Assembly: GCF_001638985.1 (NCBI RefSeq)
Contig: NW_017265159.1
Coordinates: forward strand, 342,092 to 406,091
Direction of reading: 5' to 3'
From: Phycomyces blakesleeanus NRRL 1555(-)
Lineage: Eukaryota > Mucoromycota > Mucoromycetes > Mucorales > Phycomycetaceae
DNA: 64,000 bases
Position 1 is the stretch's first letter. Every line of letters starts with the position of its first letter. A model generated the notes under the pieces. That model had not been told where the DNA came from and did not search any database. It worked only from the letters and a program-made list of their open reading frames with translations. A program made the position numbers and the translations under genes. Shown here piece after piece: positions 34,379 through 45,677 of the stretch.

Positions 34379-35227
34379 AGGTGTTCTTCACAACCTCGGA
34401 CCTTACAACTTGACGTTTTACTAGACCAGTCCCCCAAGCCATACACAAAACAGTTTTGGAGTACCTGATCTCTAAAATTTTATCTTAGTGTGTGAATTTT
34501 TTTGTATTATTTCTTGTGTTCTTTATTTTGTGATACTTTTACTAAAACGAAACAACAATGAGCTACAACCGCCTTATTGATACTGTTCTTGGAGAAGGAA
34601 GAATCAAGGAATATTTACAAGCATTGTCTAATGCCTGCCCTTACATTTCCTAATCGACAAATGACTCGGAAGAACAAGCAGATTCCCTTGGAAGAGCATT
34701 TGTCATTTTTCAGCGACTATTCATTCACTTCCAGGCCCAATATGCACTTTCAAAAAGTTGACATGTTAATATGGACTTACAGTGTCTTTTTTTTCTTGGG
34801 ATCTCCCGTAACGTTAACAGAAATTCGAGTTAATGACCGATATCCAAATGACAGCAACTACAATTGGTGGACTCATACCCTGACCAACTTGCATGATTGA
34901 AGGAATCAAAACAGTTCTATAACTCATTTTATAAATATGTGTTTTTGTATTTGTAAAAGGCGATAAAATAGCATAATTATGATCTTTATGAGAAGTAGCC
35001 ATGTCAATATGGCTCTCCAGTATGCTGTATACGGGACGTTATTTCCCATCTTACTTCCATGTCGAAGGTTAAAATACACCGACATGTACAAGATTTTTTT
35101 TTGTCTTTTTTGGAAATTTTATGTTACATAATTATTATATATATATATCATGTATCTTTGTGTATGGTTTGGGGAACTGGTCTGGTAGAACGTCAAGTTG
35201 TAAGGTTTGGGGTCGTGAAGAACACCT
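34379..35227. mobile_element. 849-bp element with 71-nt imperfect terminal inverted repeats
   Basis: The left end (34379-34449, AGGTGTTCTTCAC...CCATACACAAA) and the right end (35157-35227) are inverted repeats of 71 nt with about eight mismatches, every one a transition. TTT follows or precedes both ends, so the target duplication is either TTT or unresolved. The interior has no transposase. A 31-codon ORF (34558-34653) and a second ORF in another frame to 34900 may be remnants of one broken coding region. This fits a non-autonomous DNA transposon of a family I do not recognise. It lies only 135 bp from the Harbinger element. Confidence 0.85.
34558..34653 (+). CDS. Short ORF inside the 849-bp TIR element
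   Basis: Encodes 31 residues beginning MSYNRLIDTVLGEGRIKEYL, after an A-rich leader (CGAAACAACA). It ends in a stop shortly before another open frame starts at 34662 (MTRKNKQIPLEEHLSFF). Amino-acid composition is protein-like, suggesting a broken or spliced element gene. No family recognised. Confidence 0.3.
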   Translation: MSYNRLIDTVLGEGRIKEYLQALSNACPYIS

Positions 35228-35557
35228 TTTGTTTCTAATTTGGATTTGGATTTTGCTATATATATACAAGGATATTGTACTACAGATAGATATCAAATTA
35301 TCTTATTAGGCAAGGTATGAAGGTACAGAAAATAATAATACATGTATGTATGTATGTATGTATGTATGTATGCTTGTATGTGTGTGTGTGTGTATGTGTG
35401 TATACAAGCAAGCCAAACTGAAGCAAGACGAAATATAGTACATTCTGTTCAAGTTGAAATAGCGATTTTACGCAGCAAAACTATAAATACAAATGGATTA
35501 TTACCTCCATATTCTTTAGTTTCTCACACATCTTTACCATTTGTCTATATTATTTCT
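35228..35557. other. Spacer before the glutathione transferase gene
   Basis: Contains an ATGT tetranucleotide run and TG run (35340-35402). The rest is the probable promoter and leader of the downstream gene. Confidence 0.5.
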
Positions 35558-36530
35558 ATGAAGCCCATCCAATTTTATGATCTCCGTCTTCCAGCTCTTG
35601 GAGAAAAAAGTTGGTCTCCAAATACCTACAAGACACGCTATACACTGAATATAAAGGTATGCCTCCATCATTCCCAGTGCTCAAAGCAAAATATCAATAT
35701 ATATATACCACACACCCATCAAATTTTTAACATAAGTTCCAAATCATTTTTAGCGTCTCTCTTATGAAACAAAATGGGTTACTTTTCAAGAAGTTCTTAC
35801 TATAATTCCGGAAATCACGTAAGTCTATTTTTTATTCTATTCTATTATCACTGTAAAACACGCGTATATATATAAAAGAGTTACTAATCTCATTATTATT
35901 CTGTACTTTTACAGCAAGACCGGCGAAACTCCTACTGTACCTATCATTGTAGATGTTGAGAAAGACAAGGTTATTCAGGAATCTTTCAAGATTGCACAGT
36001 ATCTGGAAGACACATACCCTGAAACTCCTAGTTTATTCCATGGAAATGAGGAGCTACACGCATCTATTCAAAAAAAAATAGGCTCTACCCTGGCTCTTAA
36101 TCTCGCCTGTATTGTTGTATTAAAAATAATCAAGGCATACGGCAATGAGGCCGAGCAGGCCAAGTTCAGAAAGGATCGTGAATCCAAATTTGGAATGCCA
36201 ATAGAGCAGCTTATAGGAGATCCGGAGGATCGCATTAAGGCAATTCAAGATGGATTGGAAGACTTCAGAGAAACTTTGACAAAGACCCCTTATTTGACCG
36301 GATCTGAAGGTACCATGTTGACTATTAAAAACCATTGTTTTTGTTATTCTTATTATTTAACGCTGTTTTCATTTTCACTTTTAGTTGGGTGGGCTGACGT
36401 TGTATTGGCTTCTCAATTGAGGTTCATAGACTCTATGGATCCCGAATTATTTGATTCAAGAGTATTGGATGATACAAACAGAGAAAAGTCTTTAAGAGAA
36501 TGGTACGTGCGCATGTCTGTGTACGCATAG
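35558..36530 (+). CDS. Glutathione S-transferase, LigE/etherase-like fungal class
   Basis: Four exons, 35558-35656, 35754-35818, 35915-36309 and 36385-36530, give 234 residues. The N-terminal thioredoxin-fold domain starts MKPIQFYDLRLPALGEKSWSP followed by NTYKTRYTLN, the SPNxxKTR pattern of bacterial beta-etherase-like (LigE) and related fungal GSTs. The cis-Pro region is GETPTVPI and the glutathione-binding ES motif is in VIQESFKIAQYLEDTYP. A helical C-domain follows, with PYLTGSE...VGWADVVLASQLRF, the typical capping helix region. Soluble cytosolic detoxification or redox role is likely; the substrate is unknown. The start was chosen at the M just before the first beta strand; upstream in-frame codons derive from a simple repeat. 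The last residues read through a possible donor (36505), so the C-terminus is less certain. Confidence 0.88.
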
Positions 36531-37147
36531 ACTGTAAATCATACAATAAACTTTTTGTAATTATGAGTATATACTCTATTTTTATTATTGAAATCATTTT
36601 GTTTTTGACTTTATCAAATAAACCTTTGAATGATCTATTATGAGAAACCAATAGCTTTTTTACTTTTAAATATGTGCTGTAAAACAGCATACTATAAAAC
36701 TAAATAGATCAATTTGGACCGAAAATACTTCGTTACTGTATTTGCAAAGTGTATTAAGAGAAGTTCTTGTTTGCCTATATTTCTGCTGGAAATTCTACTA
36801 TACTGTGGTAAAAAAAGGAAGAGAATTCGGTAGAGAATTTCTGTAAACGTTTTAAAAGTTTTAAGGATGGGTTCATGGGTAGTATTTTGTCTAAACAATA
36901 TTTTTTTCTCACTATTCTAACTCAAAAACAAAGACACCTTTTCAATATCTCTTGCCCTAATATTTTCATAATTCTTTCTTTTTGTAACCAACAAAAAAAC
37001 CTTGCTCTACACCTTAGATAGTAAAAATAATGATAAAATAATTCACCAGATTATTCAAATTATGTAATAACTTTCGAAAATCGAGCTTTATAATGCTAAT
37101 CCACAACCTTTCTTTTCTTTTCTTTTTTGTAATATTGTGAGTGTCAA
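36531..37147. other. AT-rich spacer
   Basis: The 3' region of the glutathione transferase gene followed by unstructured AT-rich DNA. Minus-strand ORFs 36433-36690 and 36692-36898 show no protein features. Confidence 0.5.
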
Positions 37148-37501
37148 TAGAGAGGGTGCTTAATTCATTTTTGAATGTTTATGAAAATCACTCAAACGGG
37201 AATTTAATTATTGATATTCCGATTATCCTATTTTGGATTGCTTCAAATTTACTCGATTTTTATTCATAAATGAGCTCAATTTTGATGGACAGATGTATTT
37301 TTTCAACCCAATTATGAATAGGCTAAAAATGGTACTCAGTATATTTAAGCACTATTTGTATTATAAAACATGACTCCATATTTGTACGTTTTTCAAAATT
37401 CATATTTTTGGTGGTTTCGGTGATTAAATTTCTGTCCTTAAAACTCATGTACTCGATAAATATGGAAATCTTCAAAAATGAAAAGGTAGTCACCCTCTCT
37501 A
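37148..37501. mobile_element. 350-bp MITE with TA target duplication (Tc1/mariner-type)
   Basis: Outer inverted repeats GAGAGGGTG (37150-37158) and CACCCTCTC (37491-37499) are each flanked by TA. Inside, both ends continue with weaker similarity (CATTTTTGAA blocks at about 37167 and 37475 in inverted orientation). The element is AT-rich with no ORF. TA duplication, short size and GRGGGTG ends fit a mariner-like miniature element. Confidence 0.75.
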
Positions 37502-38020
37502 GTTAAAAGTTCTCATGTAAATCCAAATGCTATATGGCGTGTTATTTGATCCCTAACTTTACTTACCTCTCTACCGTTCATATCAATCTGGGACACAATC
37601 ACATCGTGAGCTACCTGTGCAAGATTAATTCCTGAACTTGCTTTAAAAATATAGAGACCAAATGTAAGTCCCGTACAGAGTATCATCCTTTCTTTTTAAT
37701 TGTTTTATTAAAAGTGCGAGCGTAAGTCACGTGCAGAGTATCTCCCTTTCTTTTTAAAGATATAGAGAAGAAGACGAATATAATTTTATGGGGATTCCAG
37801 ATGGTTTCCTAATAGAGACAAAATCGGAACTTTGAAATATGTTTTATATATAAAAATAATCCATAAAACATTAATGTTACCCCCAATGAGAAAAAAGAAA
37901 AAGGAAAGTCAGTCAAACCAGAAGGTTGGGTTCTTTTTTTTTTTAATTTCTTTTTTTTTAAGTCTTTTGTGGTTTTATTTTTCTTATTTTTATTTTTCTT
38001 GTTCTTCATTCTCATTCACC
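37502..38020. other. Spacer and leader of the acyltransferase gene
   Basis: Has a tandem-like pair CCCGTACAGAGTATCATCCTTTC / CACGTGCAGAGTATCTCCCTTTC (about 37669 and 37728), then a long T-rich leader (37925-38010) immediately before the start codon. No ORF supported. Confidence 0.5.
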
Positions 38021-41000
38021 ATGGCTCAAAGGACAGAAAAAGAACTCCAGGACCTAATGGACCACTACAAACGATACCAAAATATACCTGTCAACGATGT
38101 GATTGTCGTAACCCAAAACCAAGGAGCGAACGATCCGCTTTCAGTTACTCCGGAAACAAATGAGCATGAGCATCGCAACATTGTGTAAGTGTTGTTTTGT
38201 TCTATAAGAAAAAATGAATCCGTTTAAAGTGCATAAATCAGTTATACAGGGGGGATTTTTTTTTAAAATATATATATATTTATATTTATATATATTTGCT
38301 TTATGTAGAGAAAAAGAACCACGAAGAATTCTCGAAGATCCCTTGGCTTTTATGGTAAACATGGGTGCGTACTATCAAGGAAAAGTAAGTTGAAGAATCA
38401 AATCAGAAAGGGTATCAGTGGTGGTAGGTGCGATAGTGAACTACATTAAGATCAATCTCTTTTTTTTTGCGTTTTTTTTTCTTGTGCAGGGATGGCGTGG
38501 TTACAAGTCCTACATCGGCAATAAGATCTTTTATCCCGACTTTTCAAAGAACATCAAAGAAAAGATTCTGTCGAGCAAGCAAGGTAATAAAAGGCAACAA
38601 GTAAAATGATCAGTATTGAATATATATATATATATATTTATAATAAACTTCTTTACAAATAGTTCAAGATGTCATCCATCAATTGGCAGATCGTCAAAAC
38701 GCAATTCTCGAAGCAACAAGAAAACCAACAAAGAAATTCAAAAAATTGTCACCAGCTGAACAACAGAAGCGTATTCGCAAACAAGAAAAGGCATTGTGCC
38801 ATGAGTTAGAAATAGTGGCAAATGCAATTGTCGATAAATGCATTTCTACTATGGATAATGTCCGAGTAATTCGGTGAGTGTTTTTTATTTATTTATTTAT
38901 TTATTAATATATCTAAGAGTCAATCGATTTTAATATATAACGATTTTGAGCCTATAGTGTGGCTGTCTTTTTGGTTAACAACATCTTGGTGCGTCTCTAT
39001 CATCAAGGAATTCATATCAAGGAGAGTGAATGGGTTGAGGCAAGTGAAAATAAAATAAAAACAAAACGACGGTTTTACTCTTTGGCAAAGTACTAAACAA
39101 AACAAAACAAAACAAAAAAAAGTTCTAATACGAAATCTTATTATACTATTTGTATCAATTAGCTCAAGAGAGTCGCATTGATTGCCCAACAAAACAAGCA
39201 ATCTCTCATACTCTTGCCATCTCACAAATCTCATATTGACTACCTTGTGGTATCCTATGTAATGTATCGTCTTGGCATCCAAGTACCTCACATTGTAGCA
39301 GGTGATAATCTCGACATGCCCGTGGTGGGAAGTATCCTACGCTCGTGTGGCGCGTTTTATATTCGAAGAGAATGGGGTGATGATATTATGTACAAGACTA
39401 TCCTTGAAGAATATATTAGTATTCTTTTATCTGAAGGAAGTAAGTGATTTTTTTTTTAAAAAAATAATAATGATAATAATTAGAGAGTTTGAGTATCGGG
39501 TAGTCAGGTGTTTATTATTATTATTAATCTGACACTTTTAAATTTTCATTTTAAAATAGTGAACATTGAATGTTTCGTTGAAGGCACTCGTTCTCGACTA
39601 GGTAAAGAAAATGATAAACACTTCCTGTAAAAAGAACAAGAATTAGAAGAAGAATGATAAAAGAAGTGCATATTTCTTATATATATATATTTGGGATTTT
39701 TCACATGCAATTATTCAACTCAAATCCTTTTTTTTTAATGCATGCCTTTTCTTCTTCTTATGGTTAGGCAAGTTACTTGCGCCAAAACTTGGTATTCTCA
39801 AGATCATACTGGACGCATTTTTGGAAGAGCGTTTCTCGGACTGCTATATTGTCCCAATTTCATTGGGCTATGATAAGATTATCGAGACATCAAGGTAAAT
39901 AATTTTGAATATCAAACAAAAAAAACCAAGAAGCCAAAAGAAGAAGAAAAAAAGAGGCGGGGCTTTGTAAATCTCAGACAAGAGAGAATTTTTTTTTTAT
40001 TTTTTTAAAAAAGGGCTTTATCTAATTCAAGTATTATGATATCTTATAAAAATAATAACAATACGTATATGTACTTAGCTATGCGGAAGAACTATTGGGA
40101 ACTCCAAAAGAAAAGGAAAGCGTCTGGTAAGTCAAGAAATTTTTATATTGAGAATCTTTTTTTTTATTAACTAGATAGATATTCACTATTACCTTTTTCT
40201 TTTATTTTCATAGGGGAATTCTCAGTAGCTCTCGCTTACTACAGCTCAAATGGGGTCGTGTAGATGGTATGCAAATTATTAAACATATAAATAAAATAGA
40301 TTGTAGATAACTGAGCTGACCCACAAAACATTTCCTTTTAAATAGTCAGAGTAGCCAAACCATATTCTCTCAAAGGCTGGTTAGAAGAACAGTTGAGCAT
40401 GCGTGGGTAAGTAATTCTGAATTATAGATGCCTTACAAAAAAAACTGATTTTTCTAACTTTACTTGCATCCTATTAGAAATATCGATCTTTCAGATACAC
40501 ATCAAAAATCTGTACTGTTGAAATCATTGGGATACCGGTAAGAATAATAAGTTCTTTAAGTAATAATTCACTTTATTAATAATTCTTTTGTGTATGTGTA
40601 TTTCATGTGCAGGGTATTGGCTGATATTGTAAGTGTGATACCATTGTCTCGTATTATTAGTATTATTATTATAATAATGAGTATTTGTGACTGTGATCGT
40701 GTATTAATTAGTCTTTTAATGTTACAGAATTCTATTGCTGTGGTAATGCCATCTGCATTAATCGGAACGGTTATCTTGACGCTGCGAGGTCGAGGTGTCG
40801 GAAAAAGCGAATTGATAAGACGTGTAGACTGGCTCACAAAGGTCATCACAGACAAAGGTGGACACGTTGCAGAGTCACATGGCATGTCGACAAGTCAAAT
40901 TGTAGATCGGTAAGATCACTACCAAAAAAAACCAAAAATAATCTAATAATCAAATAATAATAACAATTTGTTTATATACACAGTGCTCTTACGATTCACA

Positions 41001-42388
41001 AAGATCTCGTTGGTGAGCGTAAGGGTAAAGATATTCTTGAACCTACATTTTATGGAATCAATCCCTTTGAGCTATCGTATTATCGTAACCAAGTCATACA
41101 CATGTTTGTGGAAGAAGGTAATCATTTGTTGTCATGGAAACCAATACATTTAATCTTTGGATTTACTCTTACTCACGCTGAATATACATATATATATATA
41201 TATAAATAGCCATTGCATGCGTATCTCTCTACACTGTGGTTAAATTTGGTGGTGGAAAGGAGTTACAGAAAATGCGATACGATGACCTTTTGGCCGAGAT
41301 TTCTTTTCTATCCAGTATATTAAAGCTTGACATGATTTACAAGCCAGGTGGAATTGAGAGCAACACTCATCGCACTATTACTTGGCTTGCTGACAATAAT
41401 GTTCTTGAAGTAACGGAAGATGGCTGGGTTGGATTATCAGATGTAGAACGGGCCTGTGGTCGTGAAAATTATGGTGAGGAGAAGGGGAAAAAAGGAGAAT
41501 TGGTCAAACCTTCTTGATTAAGGATCTTGTACATAAAACAAAATTTGTGTGTGTGGGTGTGTGGGTGTGTGGGTAGGGTTGTTTGGTCAAGGTCACTGAT
41601 GTTTTATTATTATTATTTGGTATGATTAACAATTTAGATTTCTTGTGCTTTATGATCTGGCCATTTATTGAGTCTTACTGGCTGGCAGCAGTCAGTTTGT
41701 TTTCTTTGGCACCTCCAAGCAAGTCATCAACCAAGGAACCTGTTTGGGTAGAGAACAAACTATTTGCCAATAGAGCACAGGCCCTCGGAAAGACTTTATA
41801 TTATCAGGGTGATTTGGTAAGTTGAACTATAAGTTCTCCGATTTTCTTCTTCTTGTAATTCATTCTATTATGTTTGTTGTTTGTTGTTTGTTGCTGTTGT
41901 GGAACCATATAAATGATATCTGATACTAATTATCTTACACAATCAATAAAAGAGTTATCTGGAAGCAGTTAACAAAGAGACTCTGAACCAAGCATTTACT
42001 CGATACCAAGAAAAGAATATTTTGTTGAAACGACGCCAGGGTAGTCCAAAACCTGTTAGCGAGGTTGCACTCAGCCTTGACTACACTCCGGACCGGGTCA
42101 ATGGTGTTCTGTCCCCGAGAGGCCATCTTTGGGAACTTGTTGAGAGAATCGGCAAGTTTAGAAGAGAAGGAAAGAACAGAAGAGATAATGCTACAGGTTC
42201 GTATTCATGTTTTATGTACATATGTACATATGTATTTTCTCACATAGTCTTAATTATTACTGTTGTTTTACAATCAAACAGTAAGCACGCGTGTAATTCG
42301 TCTTGCCGAAATAGTAGCAGAAGACAATGCTACTCCACCTACTAAAGCCATTTTCAAGAAGGCTAATCAAGATAAATCCAAGCTTTAA
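38021..42388 (+). CDS. PlsB/GPAT/GNPAT-type glycerol-phosphate or DHAP acyltransferase
   Basis: Nineteen exons give 806 residues: 38021-38184, 38309-38384, 38490-38583, 38663-38873, 38958-39039, 39163-39439, 39560-39601, 39768-39894, 40079-40126, 40214-40266, 40346-40406, 40478-40537, 40613-40628, 40728-40909, 40984-41117, 41210-41473, 41638-41816, 41953-42196, 42282-42388. All four acyltransferase motifs are present: LLPSHKSHIDYL, GDNLDMPVVGSILRSCGAFYIRR (split here: GDNLDMPV and GAFYIRR), CFVEGTRSR and IVPISLGYDKIIE. Downstream blocks (ESVWGILSS, RVAKPYSLKGWL) and the size match bacterial PlsB and animal mitochondrial GPAT/peroxisomal GNPAT, which acylate the sn-1 position at the first step of glycerolipid synthesis. 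Intron 5 begins GC (39040). Exon 13 is 16 nt. Whether glycerol-3-phosphate or DHAP is the acceptor cannot be told. Confidence 0.9.
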
Positions 42389-45300
42389 AAATCCCTCGAT
42401 TATTTTTCTTTCATTCGCATCATTTCGCTTACAACTATTTTTTGCTTTATATTCCAACCACATAATATTATATTTCTAAACCCCATTATTAAACCAATAT
42501 ACTACAAAATATTTATTTTTGGAATTTTTCTTTAAAATAAGAAAAAAAAAAGTCAATTTCTTTTGACAATGAAATGCTAGGTCTAATATTGGAAACTGCA
42601 TTTCCTTTTTGTTTTTTGTTCTAATAAAACTAAAGATTATCATAGACACACACACAAAAGCACAAGCGATTGTCGATCAGTTAATCTGAAATAAGGATCA
42701 AAAAACCAAACTTAACACAGAAGAATGTATATTGTCTATCAGTTTTCACATGTCTTTGCCAGTGGGGTGTCAACATCAATGTCTCTTTATATTGGCAAAG
42801 AGCTTCCAAGAGTAAAAGTAAAATAAAACAAGGCATCATTTACAAAAAGGGTCTATACAATCAATGTATCGAGTTTGGTTTTTCTTCTTCTTCTTGTTCT
42901 GCCAGCGACTTGGATCCTTATTATTTTATATATCAATTATAACAGTCTGTTATTCTCTAGAGTTGCTTTAAAATACTTTATGTGTTTGTGTTTATTTTTG
43001 AAATGAATCTTGACACTGTCCAAGCCTAAAAATAAGCTATCCTGATATTGAATGGCGAGAATCGATTGTGACATGAGTTGAGGGTTCTATATTTGAAGTA
43101 ATCCGATTGCGAATATAAAACAGCATTATGTAAAAGCCCTAATAATCTAATTCTTTCTCTTGTAATATGTAATTATTTATAATACAAATGTTTCTTTTTT
43201 TTTTTTAAAAAAAAAAGCTCGATTATTAATGACAATACATGCAACTAATGATTCACAAATCTAATAATAAAAAGAAGAAGAAAACAAGCTTAAATTCTCT
43301 TTTATATATGTATGTATGTATAGAATTTATAAGCTTTTATCTGATCAATCTTTATATATTTGATCAATTGTAGATTTAAGAGATAAATCTACACTTTCTT
43401 TTTCAATTTATTTATATTGATAATCAAATTCTGTATTTTGAAACTTTTTTATTTGTTTTTGAAACATTTATTTTCATTGATCAATATCCCAACAAATCTG
43501 AAAATCGATATATATATATATATACTTGTGTGTGTAAACATACGTCTTCCTTTTTTAATTATTCTTGTACCATATTGAATATCAGTGGTCTAATGCGTTC
43601 AATTAAACCTTGATTCGTGTGGTTTAATGGTACTAATTATGTATTTTCTTGGCAAGAAAATTCAGTAGTTAAAACAGCTATATTGAAGTAATAAATGGAA
43701 TATAGATATTGCTGTGAAGTGGAATAGGATCAATATGGTTGTTTCAATTGACCAGTATACTACAAAACAAGAACAAGAACAAGAACAGCTATATTAGCAA
43801 TTCTTTATTACCATGGTTATTTTGAGGTTGTGTGATCGAAGTATATAAATGGGGATGGTGCGGCATACATTACACAAAACAATCATTGGTAAAGATATAT
43901 TTATATATTAATGTATTCATATATTTTTCTATTCATGTATTAATGTATTAATGTATTTATATAAGTGTATAAATATATAAATGTGCTAATGTGCAAATAT
44001 CTATATACATATCTTACCTTTTGTGCAATTGTGTGTGTGTGTGTGTGTGTGTGTGTTGTAACTGTAACATCACACGAAACAACACAGTGGCATAAGTGGC
44101 ATTTTTCTTTATTTCAAACTTGGTCTATAGGCCTATAAGGCATGCCTTTCTTGTGTCTGGTTATTATGAAACAATTGCGACAATCGATAGACACAAAACA
44201 CATATATTTGTTTTATGAGTATTATTAAACAGCTAGCCTTGAGTAAGAGGAGATACTTTACAGTGTTGTGAATTCATGTGGATTACCTTGGTAAGGAAAT
44301 ACGACCCGATATTCTGAATATCTATATTCCATCAGGTTTTATAGGAGTTGAAGTGGTTAGAGCGGTTGAAGCGGTTAAAAGGTTTACAAGAATAGGTTTG
44401 CATTTACAAAAATAAAAGAATAAATGATGAAATGATAAATAATCAATAGTAAAAATAAAATAAAATAAAATAAAATAAAATAAAATAAACCAAGGGGAAA
44501 ATTAATTAAAGGAAAACAAAAGAATCTCTTTGGAGGTAAAAAAAAATTATAGGCGTATGGGGTAAAAGGTAAATGACACGACAAGAGAAACCTTCTTGAA
44601 TATATTCTGAATTGTCCAAGTCTATTATATTATATTATATTATATTATATTAAATCATATCATATCATGTTAAATTAAATTAAATTAAAAGAGCAAAGGC
44701 AGAGGCAAAATGAATATCAAAAAAAAAGAGAGAAGCAGAACATCTTTACAGCAATCAAGAATTGTGGCTATTATTTCAAGCAAGATACTATAGTTATTGC
44801 AAGTCTGCTAGATACCATTGAATTGGCAATTTGATTTTCTTACTTATTAGCCATGTAGTTATGTAGTTATGCAGCTAACCGGCTAAGCAACTTACTATAT
44901 AGCTCACTTACGATATAAATTGCCTTAACTCACATACTAGTACTCATACACGTATATATACATATATATACATTGCTAATATTGTTCATGTTTGTTTCTT
45001 TAGGATTTTGTACGCGCTTCTTCTGTTTAATTCCAACGTTTCTCCTGAAACATGGCTTGCCTCCCATATAATTGGCCAAAAAATGAGCAGCTGTGCATTT
45101 AGGGAATTCAGATTGTCTGTGTGTCCACACGTTGCCTGGTGTGAATAAGCAAACGATAGGCCGATCTGACTATTTGGGCCATTCATTCTCTCATTATTTC
45201 ACCTTGTTGTGCTTCTTATCAGTATTATATTGAAGTTCCTCTCCCTCCCTCTCCTCCTACCCTCCCCCCCAAGCTCCCCTCTGTCTCTCGTTCTCTCTTT

Positions 45301-45677
45301 TTCCGTTCTTGCCACTCGTTGCACTGTATATAAAAAGCCAGATTACATGTACCTGTGCTTCGTACACTACCAGAACAGGGAGGTCTTATTTGGCGTTGAT
45401 CTCATTACATTAATATTGACCTCTATCAAATGCCTTGTCGCTAGTTTTTTTTTCTTTCTTTCTTTCATATTTTGTGTCATACATTTCAAAAATAATCGAC
45501 CATTTTAAATACTGTAAAATAATAATAAAGCTCTGATTCTAATCTTGTTAAACCTCTTTCCTCTAACCCCCCCTCCCCCTTAACACCTTATTTTTTTTTG
45601 GTTTACCTTATTTCTGTACTTTCGTTCTTTAATATTCTTCTTTTTTCTTCTCTCTCTCTCACTCATTTACATCTGTC
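42389..45677. other. Long AT-rich intergenic region
   Basis: No supportable gene in 3.3 kb. Simple repeats include a TG run (44033-44054), AAAAT pentamers (44452-44488) and ATATT/AAATT pentamers (44622-44690). A slightly less AT-rich patch at 44930-45190 holds two overlapping minus-strand ORFs without domains. 45230-45310 and 45545-45670 are strongly CT-rich, the latter forming the leader of the next gene. Confidence 0.55.

Noticed and set aside
44930..45186. Two overlapping minus-strand ORFs
   Set aside because: Somewhat protein-like composition but no recognisable motif and neither frame extends; could be an old gene fragment, not supportable.
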